The notes under the pieces are model-generated. The model ran no database searches and was not told the DNA's origin. It worked only from the letters and a program-made list of their open reading frames with translations. Below, in pieces: positions 7,746 to 17,360 of a DNA stretch of 64,000 nt. The DNA is from Thiohalocapsa sp. PB-PSB1 (GTDB lineage Bacteria > Pseudomonadota > Gammaproteobacteria > Chromatiales > Chromatiaceae). The first letter of the stretch is position 1. The number at the start of each line of letters is the position of its first letter. Position numbers and translations under genes: made by a program. The stretch covers positions 4,836,001 to 4,900,000 of the forward strand of contig CP050890.1 of NCBI GenBank assembly GCA_016745215.1. The letters run 5' to 3'.

Positions 7746-8912
7746 ATGTCCCAAGCTAAACGTATCGACTGGCACCGCTGGTTCGGCATCGGCCTGACCG
7801 AGCACTTCCACGGCACGCCCTGGCGCGTGGAACTGGAGAAAGAGCTGGCGCTGAAGCGACAGCTTCTCGACGTGGTCATCATCGAACAGGCTGACAGCGA
7901 GGCAACCCTGGACCCGGCAGCGCTGGATCTGCCCGACGGCCTGGAGAACCTGCGCGCTCATAACCTGCTCACCTACAAGTCGCACCAGGAGGCCCTCGAT
8001 GCCTGGGCGCTTGACGAGCTGATCGGCCACTATGTCAATTACCGTAAATTGCTCGTCGCCCAACAGTCTGATACCTCCGCTGCTGAAGGCGACGCCAACA
8101 ACAATCAGACGCACCTGCTGCCTGAAGCTGCCTTTCAGCTCTATGCGGTGGCCACCCGCGAGCCGCTCAAATTACTGCGCCAACTGCCCGCCAGTGCATT
8201 GCAACCGACAGACCTTCCCGGTGTCCATGATCTGAAATGGGGCCTGCGGCAGATCCGGCTGATCGTGCTGGATGCGGTCGCCGATACGCCCCGAAATGCC
8301 CTGTGGGAGATCTTCAGCACCAACGTCGAGCGCGTGCGCCAAGGCCTGCGCCATTACCACAGGCGCAGCACGGCCAGCCAAGATTTACTCTACCGACTCA
8401 TCCTGAACCGACTGGGGTTGCCTGCCATGACCTACACCGTCGAAGACTTTATCCGCGAAAGCCGTGAGGAATTCATCGCTGATCTGACGCCTGAAGAGCG
8501 CCGGGCTATCGTCAACGAAATGCCGTTCGAAGAGCGCCGGGCTATCCTCAACGAAATGCTGCCCGAAGAGCGCCGAGCTGTTCTCGATGAGCTGCCGTTC
8601 GAAGAACGCCGTGCTATCGTCAACGAGCTGCCGCTCGAAGAGCGCCGGGCTCTCCTCAACGAGCTGCCGCTCGAAGAGCGCCGGGCTATCCTCAACGAGT
8701 TGCCGCCCGAAGAGCGCCGGGCTATCCTCAACGAGCTGCCGTTCGAAGAGCGCCAGGCTATCTTCAACGAAATGCTGCCCGAAGAGCGCCGGGCCATGCT
8801 CGAACAGATACCACTGGAAGAACGCCTTCGCAGCCTTGACCTGGACCAGCTTCAGGCCCTAGACCCCGAGGTGGGCACGATGCTGCGTAAGTTGTTGAGC
8901 AAACTCGAGTAA
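7746..8912 (+). CDS. PD-(D/E)XK/Rpn-like repeat protein, array copy 1 (9 repeat units)
   Basis: 388 residues in three parts. Residues 1-247 form the conserved domain: DWHRWFGIGLTEHF, then ELEKELALKRQLLDVVIIE with Asp42 and Glu47, then HNLLTYKS with Lys78. The order and spacing resemble Rpn/DUF4351-type PD-(D/E)XK nucleases, where a D and an E-x-K contact the metal; here the acidic E of E-x-K reads Thr76. Next come nine 12-residue units of the form PxEERRAILNEL (residues ~248-355), strongly helical and charged. A constant 33-residue tail (PLEERLRSLDL...LLSKLE) closes the protein. ATG 7746 is preceded by an in-frame TAG 36 bp upstream and lacks a strong Shine-Dalgarno site. Related single genes are known as hypothetical or Rpn-family proteins; the function of this group is not established. 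Confidence 0.85.
   Translation: MSQAKRIDWHRWFGIGLTEHFHGTPWRVELEKELALKRQLLDVVIIEQADSEATLDPAALDLPDGLENLRAHNLLTYKSHQEALDAWALDELIGHYVNYRKLLVAQQSDTSAAEGDANNNQTHLLPEAAFQLYAVATREPLKLLRQLPASALQPTDLPGVHDLKWGLRQIRLIVLDAVADTPRNALWEIFSTNVERVRQGLRHYHRRSTASQDLLYRLILNRLGLPAMTYTVEDFIRESREEFIADLTPEERRAIVNEMPFEERRAILNEMLPEERRAVLDELPFEERRAIVNELPLEERRALLNELPLEERRAILNELPPEERRAILNELPFEERQAIFNEMLPEERRAMLEQIPLEERLRSLDLDQLQALDPEVGTMLRKLLSKLE
8513..8800 (+). repeat. 36-bp in-frame coding repeats inside array copy 1
   Basis: Consecutive 36-bp units, each with GAAGAGCGCCGGGCTATC or a near variant, and each encoding PxEERRxxxNEx. Unit types differ mainly at the second residue (F, L, P) and at the NEM/NEL/NQL end; one unit starts LP instead of PF. 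The same unit types are reshuffled in the other nine copies. There is no spacer between units, so this is not a CRISPR. Confidence 0.9.
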
Positions 8913-9460
8913 CCCTCGGCGCCCGCGCGATTGGCGCTTGTTGCAGGTAGAATCCCGCGTATGCCGGGTCGCCCGCAAGCGGGCTCCTACGCCGAGCGGC
9001 TCCCACGGCTGGTCAAGGTCCGCTTAGGGCGAGGCGCCTTGGCCTCTCTGCACACTCTGCGTCTCTGCGGTGAATCCTTATATTCTTTGAAGGCGGTACC
9101 CATTTTTCGCACCTTTAAGTCTTTGTTTTCATGTGTGCCTCGACTCATCGAGAAGCTTCAAGTTACTTGGAGGAGTCCAGGACTCAGATTGCTTGGCAAC
9201 ACGCAACTTCTGCTCCATCCTCAGGTCGCTGAGCGCCCGGATGACGCCTTGACCAGTCCTGAATCCCCCAATAGACTCGAAGTGCAAGTGCCGCTGGGTG
9301 CTCGGAGTTGGTTGTATTTCCTATCCGTGGCCGGGCATCGAGCCGCACTTCGGCAGCAAGATCTTCATCAGCGACCTTTAGACTGCGAACCAGGCTGTCT
9401 TTCAACCCAAGCAAAGAATAAAATTAGCAGGCCTCACCCGTTCGTCTGCGGACCATCGAG
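8913..9460. repeat. Array spacer (first of nine)
   Basis: 548 bp between copies 1 and 2. It holds, in order, the run CCCTCGGCGCCCGCGCGATT after the stop, a REP-like hairpin, a 'CTCTGCGTCTCTGCGGTGAA' dispersed motif, and ~330 bp of unique repeat sequence up to the next ATG. The other spacers are 10412-10956, 11908-12452, 13368-13904, 15036-15580, 16820-17360, 18672-19215, 20491-21034 and 22094-22653. The last is longer because TTTCCTATCCAT is repeated near 22500. Two sequence types and hybrids of them occur. Confidence 0.85.
8971..8984. repeat. REP-like hairpin GCCCGCAAGCGGGC, one per array spacer
   Basis: Perfect 6-bp stem GCCCGC/GCGGGC with an AA loop, followed by TCCTAC. The same hairpin occurs at 10467-10480, 11963-11976, 13423-13436, 15091-15104, 16878-16891, 18727-18740, 20546-20559 and 22152-22165, and with a TA loop at 33288-33301 outside the array. 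The form recalls RAYT-mobilised REP sequences. It lies 60 bp after each stop codon and could also protect mRNA 3' ends, but it has no T-run. Confidence 0.8.
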
Positions 9461-10411
9461 ATGTCCCAAGCTAAACGTATCGACTGGCACCGCTGGTTCG
9501 GCATCGGCCTGACCGAGCACTTCCACGGCACGCCCTGGCGCGTGGAACTGGAAAAAGAGCTGGCGCTGAAGCGACAGCTTCTCGACGTGGTCATCATCGA
9601 ACAGGCTGACAGCGAGGCAACCCTGGACCCGGCAGCGCTGGATCTGCCCGACGGCCTGGAGAACCTGCGCGCTCATAACCTGCTCACCTACAAGTCGCAT
9701 CAGGAAGCTCTGGATGCCTGGGCGCTTGACGAGCTGATCGGCCACTATGTCAATTACCGTAAATTGCTCGTCGCCCAACAGTCTGATACCTCCGCTGCTG
9801 AAGGCGACGCCAACAACAATCAGACGCACCTGCTGCCTGAAGCTGCCTTTCAGCTCTATGCGGTGGCCACCCGCGAGCCGCTCAAATTACTGCGCCAACT
9901 GCCCGCCAGTGCATTGCAACCGACAGACCTTCCCGGTGTCCATGATCTGAAATGGGGCCTGCGGCAGATCCGGCTGATCGTGCTCGATGCGGTCGCCGAT
10001 ACGCCCCGAAATGCCCTGTGGGAGATCTTCAGCACCAACGTCGAGCGCGTGCGCCAAGGCCTGCGCCATTACCACAGGCGCAGCACGGCCAGCCAAGATT
10101 TACTCTACCGACTCATCCTGAACCGACTGGGGTTGCCTGCCATGACCTACACCGTCGAAGATTTTATCCGCGAAAGCCGTGAGGAATTCATCGCTGATCT
10201 GACGCCTGAAGAGCGCCGGGCTATCGTCAACGAAATGCCGTTCGAAGAGCGCCGGGCTATCCTCAATCAGCTGCCGTTCGAAGAGCGCCGGGCCATGCTC
10301 GAACAGATACCACTGGAAGAACGCCTTCGCAGCCTTGACCTGGACCAGCTTCAGGCCCTAGACCCCGAGGTGGGCACGATGCTGCGCAAGTTGTTGAGCA
10401 AACTCGAGTAA
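9461..10411 (+). CDS. PD-(D/E)XK/Rpn-like repeat protein, array copy 2 (3 repeat units)
   Basis: 316 residues. The 247-residue N-terminal domain and the 33-residue tail are the same as in copy 1. Only three 12-residue units lie between them, ending EM, QL and QI. The loss of six units relative to copy 1 is an exact multiple of 36 bp, so the frame is kept. The spacer in front is of the 'AAGCTTCAAGTTACTTGGAGGAGTCC' type, shared with copies 3 and 10. Confidence 0.85.
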   Translation: MSQAKRIDWHRWFGIGLTEHFHGTPWRVELEKELALKRQLLDVVIIEQADSEATLDPAALDLPDGLENLRAHNLLTYKSHQEALDAWALDELIGHYVNYRKLLVAQQSDTSAAEGDANNNQTHLLPEAAFQLYAVATREPLKLLRQLPASALQPTDLPGVHDLKWGLRQIRLIVLDAVADTPRNALWEIFSTNVERVRQGLRHYHRRSTASQDLLYRLILNRLGLPAMTYTVEDFIRESREEFIADLTPEERRAIVNEMPFEERRAILNQLPFEERRAMLEQIPLEERLRSLDLDQLQALDPEVGTMLRKLLSKLE

Positions 10412-10956
10412 CCCTCGGCGCCCGCGCAATTGGCGCTTGTTGCAAGAATCTCGCGTATGCCGGGTCGCCCGCAAGCGGGCTCCTACGCCGAACGGCTCCC
10501 ACGACTGGTCAAGGTCCGCTTAGGGCGAGGCGCCTTAGCCTCTCTGCACACTCTGCGTCTCTGCGGTGAATCCTTATATTCTTTGAAGGCGGTACCCATT
10601 TTTCGCACCTTTAAGTCTTTGTTTTCATGTGTGCCTCGACTCATCGAGAAGCTTCAAGTTACTTGGAGGAGTCCAGGACTCAGATTGCTTGGCAACACGC
10701 AACTTCTGCTCCATCCTCAGGTCGCTGAGCGCCCGGATGACGCCTTGACCAGTCCTGAATCCCCCAATAGACTCGAAGTGCAAGTGCCGCTGGGTGCTCG
10801 GAGTTGGTTGTATTTCCTATCCGTGGCCGGGCATCGAGCCGCACTTCGGCAGCAAGATCTTCATCAGCGACCTTTAGACTGCGAACCAGGCTGTCTTTCA
10901 ACCCAAGCAAAGAATAAAATTAGCAGGCCTCACCCGCTCGTCTGCGGACCATCAAG

Positions 10957-11907
10957 ATGTCCCAAGCTAAACGTATCGACTGGCACCGCTGGTTCGGCAT
11001 CGGCCTGACCGAGCACTTCCACGGCACGCCCTGGCGCGTGGAACTGGAGAAAGAGCTGGCGCTGAAGCGACAGCTTCTCGACGTGGTCATCATCGAACAG
11101 GCTGACAGCGAGGCAACCCTAGACCCGGCAGCGCTGGATCTGCCCGACGGCCTGGAGAACCTGCGCGCTCATAACCTGCTCACCTACAAGTCGCACCAGG
11201 AAGCTCTGGATGCCTGGGCGCTTGACGAGCTGATCGGCCACTATGTCAATTACCATAAATTGCTCGTCGCCCAACAGTCTGATACCTCCGCTGCTGAAGG
11301 CGACGCCAACAACAATCAGACGCACCTGCTGCCTGAAGCTGCCTTTCAGCTCTATGCGGTGGCCACCCGCGAGCCGCTCAAATTACTGCGCCAACTGCCC
11401 GCCAGTGCATTGCAACCGACAGACCTTCCCGGTGTCCATGATCTGAAATGGGGCCTGCGGCAGATCCGGCTGATCGTGCTCGATGCGGTCGCCGATACGC
11501 CCCGAAATGCCCTGTGGGAGATCTTCAGCACCAACGTCGAGCGCGTGCGCCAAGGCCTGCGCCATTACCACAGGCGCAGCACGGCCAGCCAAGATTTACT
11601 CTACCGACTCATCCTAAACCGACTGGGGTTGCCTGCCATGACCTACACCGTCGAAGACTTTATCCGCGAAAGCCGTGAGGAATTCATCGCTGACCTGACG
11701 CCTGAAGAGCGCCGGGCTATCGTCAACGAGCTGCCGCTCGAAGAGCGCCGGGCTATCCTCAATCAGCTGCCGTTCGAAGAGCGCCGGGCCATGCTCGAAC
11801 AGATACCACTGGAAGAACGCCTTCGCAGCCTTGACCTGGACCAGCTTCAGGCCCTAGACCCCGAGGTGGGCACGATGCTGCGCAAGTTGTTGAGCAAACT
11901 CGAGTAA
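10957..11907 (+). CDS. PD-(D/E)XK/Rpn-like repeat protein, array copy 3 (3 repeat units)
   Basis: 316 residues. It carries Arg100His (VNYHKL), a change shared with copies 8 and 9 but not with its neighbours, which suggests exchange between distant units. The first repeat ends NEL followed by PLEERR, unlike copy 2, so the equal lengths of copies 2 and 3 hide different unit orders. The bases just before the ATG read CATCAAG instead of CATCGAG. Confidence 0.85.
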   Translation: MSQAKRIDWHRWFGIGLTEHFHGTPWRVELEKELALKRQLLDVVIIEQADSEATLDPAALDLPDGLENLRAHNLLTYKSHQEALDAWALDELIGHYVNYHKLLVAQQSDTSAAEGDANNNQTHLLPEAAFQLYAVATREPLKLLRQLPASALQPTDLPGVHDLKWGLRQIRLIVLDAVADTPRNALWEIFSTNVERVRQGLRHYHRRSTASQDLLYRLILNRLGLPAMTYTVEDFIRESREEFIADLTPEERRAIVNELPLEERRAILNQLPFEERRAMLEQIPLEERLRSLDLDQLQALDPEVGTMLRKLLSKLE

Positions 11908-12452
11908 CCCTCGGCGCCCGCGCAATTGGCGCTTGTTGCAAGAATCTCGCGTATGCCGGGTCGCCCGCAAGCGGGCTCCTACGCCGAACGGCTCCCACGA
12001 CTGGTCAAGGTCCGCTTAGGGCGAGGCGCCTTAGCCTCTCTGCACACTCTGCGTCTCTGCGGTGAATCCTTATATTCTTTGAAGGCGGTACCCATTTTTC
12101 GCACCTTTAAGTCTTTGTTTTCATGTGTGCCTCGACTCATCGAGAAGCTACCAGTTACTTGGAGGGGTCCAGGACTCAGATTGCTTGGCAACACGCAACT
12201 TCTGCTCCATCCTCAGGTCGCTGAGCGCCCGGATGACGCCTTGACCAGTCCTCAATCCCCCAATAGACTCGAGGTGCAAGTGCCGCTGGGTGCTCGGAGT
12301 TGGTCGTGTTTCCTATCCGTGGCCGGGCATCGAGCTGCGCTTCGGCAGCAAGGTGTTCATCAGCGATCTTTAGACTGCGAACCAGGCTGTCTTTCAACCC
12401 GAGCAAAGAATAAAATTAGCAGGCCTCACCCGCTCGTCTGCGGACCATCGAG

Positions 12453-13367
12453 ATGTCCCAAGCTAAACGTATCGACTGGCACCGCTGGTTCGGCATCGGC
12501 CTGACCGAGCACTTCCACGGCACGCCCTGGCGCGTGGAACTGGAGAAAGAGCTGGCGCTGAAGCGACAGCTTCTCGACGTGGTCATCATCGAACAGGCTG
12601 ACAGCGAGGCAACCCTGGACCCGGCAGCGCTGGATCTGCCCGACGGCCTGGAGAACCTGCGCGCTCATAACCTGCTCACCTACAAGTCGCACCAGGAGGC
12701 CCTCGATGCCTGGGCGCTTGACGAGCTGATCGGCCACTATGTCAATTACCGTAAATTGCTCGTCGCCCAACAGTCTGATACCTCCGCTGCTGAAGGCGAC
12801 GCCAACAACAATCAGACGCACCTGCTGCCTGAAGCTGCCTTTCAGCTCTATGCGGTGGCCACCCGCGAGCCGCTCAAATTACTGCGCCAACTGCCCGCCA
12901 GTGCATTGCAACCGACAGACCTTCCCGGTGTCCATGATCTGAAATGGGGCCTGCGGCAAATCCGGCTGATCGTGCTCGACGCGGTCGCCGATACGCCCCG
13001 AAATGCCCTGTGGGAGATCTTCAGCACCAACGTCGAGCGCGTGCGCCAAGGCCTGCGCCATTACCACAGGCGCAGCACGGCCAGCCAAGATTTACTCTAC
13101 CGACTCATCCTGAACCGACTGGGGTTGCCTGCCATGACCTACACCGTCGAAGATTTTATCCGCGAAAGCCGTGAGGAATTCATCGCTGATCTGACGCCTG
13201 AAGAGCGCCGGGCTATCGTCAACGAAATGCCGTTCGAAGAGCGCCGGGCCATGCTCGAACAGATACCACTGGAAGAACGCCTTCGCAGCCTTGACCTGGA
13301 CCAGCTTCAGGCCCTAGATCCCGAGGTGGGCACGATGCTGCGCAAGTTGTTGAGCAAACTCGAGTAA
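12453..13367 (+). CDS. PD-(D/E)XK/Rpn-like repeat protein, array copy 4 (2 repeat units, shortest)
   Basis: 304 residues, the shortest member. The N-terminal domain is followed by just two 12-residue units (TPEERRAIVNEM, PFEERRAMLEQI) and the tail. It shows the minimum this family keeps: the entry unit after ADL and the exit unit ending EQI. The spacer in front is a hybrid, with 'CTACCAGTTACTTGGAGGGG' at its start like copies 5-9 but 'GCTTGGCAAC' like copies 1-3. Confidence 0.85.
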   Translation: MSQAKRIDWHRWFGIGLTEHFHGTPWRVELEKELALKRQLLDVVIIEQADSEATLDPAALDLPDGLENLRAHNLLTYKSHQEALDAWALDELIGHYVNYRKLLVAQQSDTSAAEGDANNNQTHLLPEAAFQLYAVATREPLKLLRQLPASALQPTDLPGVHDLKWGLRQIRLIVLDAVADTPRNALWEIFSTNVERVRQGLRHYHRRSTASQDLLYRLILNRLGLPAMTYTVEDFIRESREEFIADLTPEERRAIVNEMPFEERRAMLEQIPLEERLRSLDLDQLQALDPEVGTMLRKLLSKLE

Positions 13368-13904
13368 CCCTCGGCGCCCGCGCAATTGGCGCTTGTTGCA
13401 AGAATCTCGCGTATGCCGGGTCGCCCGCAAGCGGGCTCCTACGCCGAACGGCTCCCACGACTGGTCAAGGTCCGCTTAGGGCGAGGCGCCTTGGCCTCTC
13501 TGCGCACGCTGCGGTGAATTCTTACATTCTTTGAAGGTAGTACCCATCTTTCACACCTTTAAGTCTTTGTTTTCATGTGTGCCTCGACTCATCGAGAAGC
13601 TACCAGTTACTTGGAGGGGTCCAGGACTCAGATTGCTTAACAACACGCAACTTCTGCTCCATCCTCAGGTCGCTGAGCGCCCGGATGACGCCTTGACCAG
13701 TCCTCGATCCCCCAATAGACTCAAGCTGCAAGTGCCGCTGGGTGCTCGGAGTCGGTCGTGTTTCCTATCCGTGGCCGGGCATCGAGCTGCGCTTCGGCAG
13801 CAAGGTGTTCATCAGCGATCTTTAGACTGCGAACCAGGCTGTCTTTCAACCCAAGCAAAGAATAAAATTAGCAGGCCTCACCCGCTCGTCTGCGGACCAT
13901 CAAG

Positions 13905-15035
13905 ATGTCCCAAGCTAAACGTATCGACTGGCACCGCTGGTTCGGCATCGGCCTGACCGAGCACTTCCACGGCACGCCCTGGCGCGTGGAACTGGAGAAA
14001 GAGCTGGCGCTGAAGCGACAGCTTCTCGACGTGGTCATCATCGAACAGGCTGACAGCGAGGCAACCCTGGACCCGGCAGCGCTGGATCTGCCCGACGGCC
14101 TGGAGAACCTGCGCGCTCATAACCTGCTCACCTACAAGTCGCACCAGGAAGCTCTGGATGCCTGGGCGCTTGACGAGCTGATCGGCCACTATGTCAATTA
14201 CCGTAAATTGCTCGTCGCCCAACAGTATGATACCTCCGCTGCTGAAGGCGAAGCCAACAACAATCAGACGCACCTGCTGCCTGAAGCTGCCTTTCAGCTC
14301 TATGCGGTGGCCACCCGCGAGCCGCTCAAATTACTGCGCCAACTGCCCGCCAGTGCATTGCAACCGACAGACCTTCCCGGTGTCCATGATCTGAAATGGG
14401 GCCTGCGGCAGATCCGGCTGATCGTGCTCGACGCGGTCGCCGATACGCCCCGAAATGCCCTGTGGGAGATCTTCAGCACCAACGTCGAGCGCGTGCGCCA
14501 AGGCCTGCGCCATTATCACAGGCGCAGCACGGCCAGCCAAGATTTACTCTACCGACTCATCCTAAACCGACTGGGGTTGCCTGCCATGACCTACACCGTC
14601 GAAGACTTTATCCGCGAAAGCCGTGAGGAATTCATCGCTGACCTGACGCCTGAAGAGCGCCGGGCTATCGTCAGCGAAATGCCGTTCGAAGAGCGCCGGG
14701 CTATCGTCAACGAAATGCCGCCCGAAGAGCGCCGGGCTCTCCTCAACGAGCTGCCGCTCGAAGAGCGCCGGGCTATCCTCAACGAGTTGCCGCCCGAAGA
14801 GCGCCGGGCTATCCTCAACGAGCTGCCGTTCGAAGAGCGCCAGGCTATCTTCAACGAGCTGCCGTTCGAAGAGCGCCAGGCTATCCTCAACGAAATGCTG
14901 CCCGAAGAGCGCCGGGCCATGCTCGAACAGATACCACTGGAAGAACGCCTTCGCAGCCTTGACCTGGACCAGCTTCAGGCCCTGGACCCCGAGGTGGGCA
15001 CGATGCTGCGCAAGTTGTTGAGCAAACTCGAGTAA
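13905..15035 (+). CDS. PD-(D/E)XK/Rpn-like repeat protein, array copy 5 (8 repeat units)
   Basis: 376 residues. Private or rare changes are Ser108Tyr (QQYDTS), Asp116Glu (AEGEAN, shared with copy 7) and NEM to SEM in the first repeat unit. The repeat block shares with copies 1 and 6 the run PLEERRAILNEL-PPEERRAILNEL and the PFEERQAI(F/L)NE type with Gln in place of the second Arg. The spacer in front is the 'CTTAACAACACGC' type that continues through copy 9. Confidence 0.85.
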   Translation: MSQAKRIDWHRWFGIGLTEHFHGTPWRVELEKELALKRQLLDVVIIEQADSEATLDPAALDLPDGLENLRAHNLLTYKSHQEALDAWALDELIGHYVNYRKLLVAQQYDTSAAEGEANNNQTHLLPEAAFQLYAVATREPLKLLRQLPASALQPTDLPGVHDLKWGLRQIRLIVLDAVADTPRNALWEIFSTNVERVRQGLRHYHRRSTASQDLLYRLILNRLGLPAMTYTVEDFIRESREEFIADLTPEERRAIVSEMPFEERRAIVNEMPPEERRALLNELPLEERRAILNELPPEERRAILNELPFEERQAIFNELPFEERQAILNEMLPEERRAMLEQIPLEERLRSLDLDQLQALDPEVGTMLRKLLSKLE

Positions 15036-15580
15036 CCCTCGGCGCCCGCGCAATTGGCGCTTGTTGCAAGAATCTCGCGTATGCCGGGTCGCCCGCAAGC
15101 GGGCTCCTACGCCGAACGGCTCCCACGACTGGTCAAGGTCCGCTTAGGGCGAGGCGCCTTAGCCTCTCTGCACACTCTGCGTCTCTGCGGTGAATCCTTA
15201 TATTCTTTGAAGGCGGTACCCATTTTTCGCACCTTTAAGTCTTTGTTTTCATGTGTGCCTCGACTCATCGAGAAGCTACCAGTTACTTGGAGGGGTCCAG
15301 GACTCAGATTGCTTAACAACACGCAACTTCTTCTCCATCCTCAGGTCGCTGAGCGCCCGGATGACGCCTTGACCAGTCCTCGATCCCCCAATAGACTCAA
15401 GCTGCAAGTGCCGCTGGGTGCTCGGAGTCGGTCGTGTTTCCTATCCGTGGCCGGGCATCGAGCTGCGCTTCGGCAGCAAGGTGTTCATCAGCGATCTTTA
15501 GACTGCGAACCAGGCTGTCTTTCAACCCGAGCAAAGAATAAAATTAGCAGGCCTCACCCGCTCGTCTGCGGACCATCGAG

Positions 15581-16819
15581 ATGTCCCAAGCTAAACGTAT
15601 CGACTGGCACCGCTGGTTCGGCATCGGCCTGACCGAGCACTTCCACGGCACGCCCTGGCGCGTGGAACTGGAGAAAGAGCTGGCGCTGAAGCGACAGCTT
15701 CTCGACGTGGTCATCATCGAACAGGCTGACAGCGAGGCAACCCTGGACCCGGCAGCGCTGGATCTGCCCGACGGCCTGGAGAACCTGCGCGCTCATAACC
15801 TGCTCACCTACAAGTCGCATCAGGAAGCTCTGGATGCCTGGGCGCTTGACGAGCTGATCGGCCACTATGTCAATTACCGTAAATTGCTCGTCGCCCAACA
15901 GTCTGATACCTCCGCTGCTGAAGGCGACGCCAACAACAATCAGACGCACCTGCTGCCTGAAGCTGCCTTTCAGCTCTATGCGGTGGCCACCCGCGAGCCG
16001 CTCAAATTACTGCGCCAACTGCCCGCCAGTGCATTGCAACCGACAGACCTTCCCGGTGTCCATGATCTGAAATGGGGCCTGCGGCAGATCCGGCTGATCG
16101 TGCTCGATGCGGTCGCCGATACGCCCCAAAATGCCCTGTGGGAGATCTTCAGCACCAACGTCGAGCGCGTGCGCCAAGGCCTGCGCCATTACCACAGGCG
16201 CAGCACGGCCAGCCAAGATTTACTCTACCGACTCATCCTGAACCGACTGGGGTTGCCTGCCATGACCTACACCGTCGAAGACTTTATCCGCGAAAGCCGT
16301 GAGGAATTCATCGCTGACCTGACGCCTGAAGAGCGCCGGGCTATCGTCAACGAAATGCCGTTCGAAGAGCGCCGGGCTATCCTCAACCAGCTGCCGTTCG
16401 AAGAGCGCCGGGCTATCCTCAACGAAATGCTGCCCGAAGAGCGCCGAGCTGTTCTCGATGAGCTGCCGTTCGAAGAACGCCGTGCTATCGTCAACGAGCT
16501 GCCGCTCGAAGAGCGCCGGGCTCTCCTCAACGAGCTGCCGCTCGAAGAGCGCCGGGCTATCCTCAACGAGTTGCCGCCCGAAGAGCGCCGGGCTATCCTC
16601 AACGAGCTGCCGTTCGAAGAGCGCCAGGCTATCTTCAACGAGCTGCCGTTCGAAGAGCGCCAGGCTATCCTCAACGAAATGCTGCCCGAAGAGCGCCGGG
16701 CCATGCTCGAACAGATACCACTGGAAGAACGCCTTCGCAGCCTTGACCTGGACCAGCTTCAGGCCCTGGACCCCGAGGTGGGCACGATGCTGCGTAAGTT
16801 GTTGAGCAAACTCGAGTAG
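15581..16819 (+). CDS. PD-(D/E)XK/Rpn-like repeat protein, array copy 6 (11 repeat units)
   Basis: 412 residues. Arg183Gln (TPQNAL) is unique to this copy. The repeat block contains the distinctive unit order of copy 1 (LPEERRAVLDEL, PFEERRAIVNEL, PLEERRALLNEL) with extra units added at both ends, which points to common descent of the two blocks although they lie five units apart. After its TAG stop (other copies use TAA) the downstream spacer differs by small substitutions (CCTCAGCGCCCGCCAG). Confidence 0.85.
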   Translation: MSQAKRIDWHRWFGIGLTEHFHGTPWRVELEKELALKRQLLDVVIIEQADSEATLDPAALDLPDGLENLRAHNLLTYKSHQEALDAWALDELIGHYVNYRKLLVAQQSDTSAAEGDANNNQTHLLPEAAFQLYAVATREPLKLLRQLPASALQPTDLPGVHDLKWGLRQIRLIVLDAVADTPQNALWEIFSTNVERVRQGLRHYHRRSTASQDLLYRLILNRLGLPAMTYTVEDFIRESREEFIADLTPEERRAIVNEMPFEERRAILNQLPFEERRAILNEMLPEERRAVLDELPFEERRAIVNELPLEERRALLNELPLEERRAILNELPPEERRAILNELPFEERQAIFNELPFEERQAILNEMLPEERRAMLEQIPLEERLRSLDLDQLQALDPEVGTMLRKLLSKLE

Positions 16820-17360
16820 CCCTCAGCGCCCGCCAGATTGGCGCTTGTTGCAGGTAGAATCCCGCGTATGCCGGATCGCCCGCAAGCGGGCTCCTACGCC
16901 GAGCGGCTCCCACGGCTGGTCAAGGTCCGCCTGCGAGCGAGGCGCCTCGGCCTCTCTGCGCACTCTGCGGTGAATTCTTACATTCTTTGAAGGTAGTACC
17001 CATCTTTCACACCTTTAAGTCTTTGTTTTCATGTGTGCCTCGACTCATCGAGAAGCTACCAGTTACTTGGAGGGGTCCAGGACTCAGATTGCTTAACAAC
17101 ACGCAACTTCTGCTCCATCCTCAGGTCGCTGAGCGCCCGGATGACGCCTTGACCAGTCCTCGATCCCCCAATAGACTCAAGCTGCAAGTGCCGCTGGGTG
17201 CTCGGAGTCGGTCGTGTTTCCTATCCGTGGCCGGGCATCGAGCTGCGCTTCGGCAGCAAGGTGTTCATCAGCGATCTTTAGACTGCGAACCAGGCTGTCT
17301 TTCAACCCGAGCAAAGAATAAAATTAGCAGGCCTCACCCGTTCGTCTGCGGACCATCGAG

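Noticed and set aside
8432..8797. Ser/Arg-rich minus-strand frames over the 36-bp repeats
   Set aside because: Antisense translation of the EERRAIL repeats; low complexity.
8513..8800. CRISPR array
   Set aside because: The 36-bp units are contiguous, in frame and have no spacers; they are coding repeats.
9184..9414. 76-codon minus-strand frame in array spacers
   Set aside because: Present only in spacers of one type, lost by start-codon changes in the others; no protein character.
9434..9829. 131-codon minus-strand frame (MRLIVVGVAF...) repeated in most array units
   Set aside because: It is antisense to the conserved head of the array gene and is cut by stops in some copies (3 and 9).
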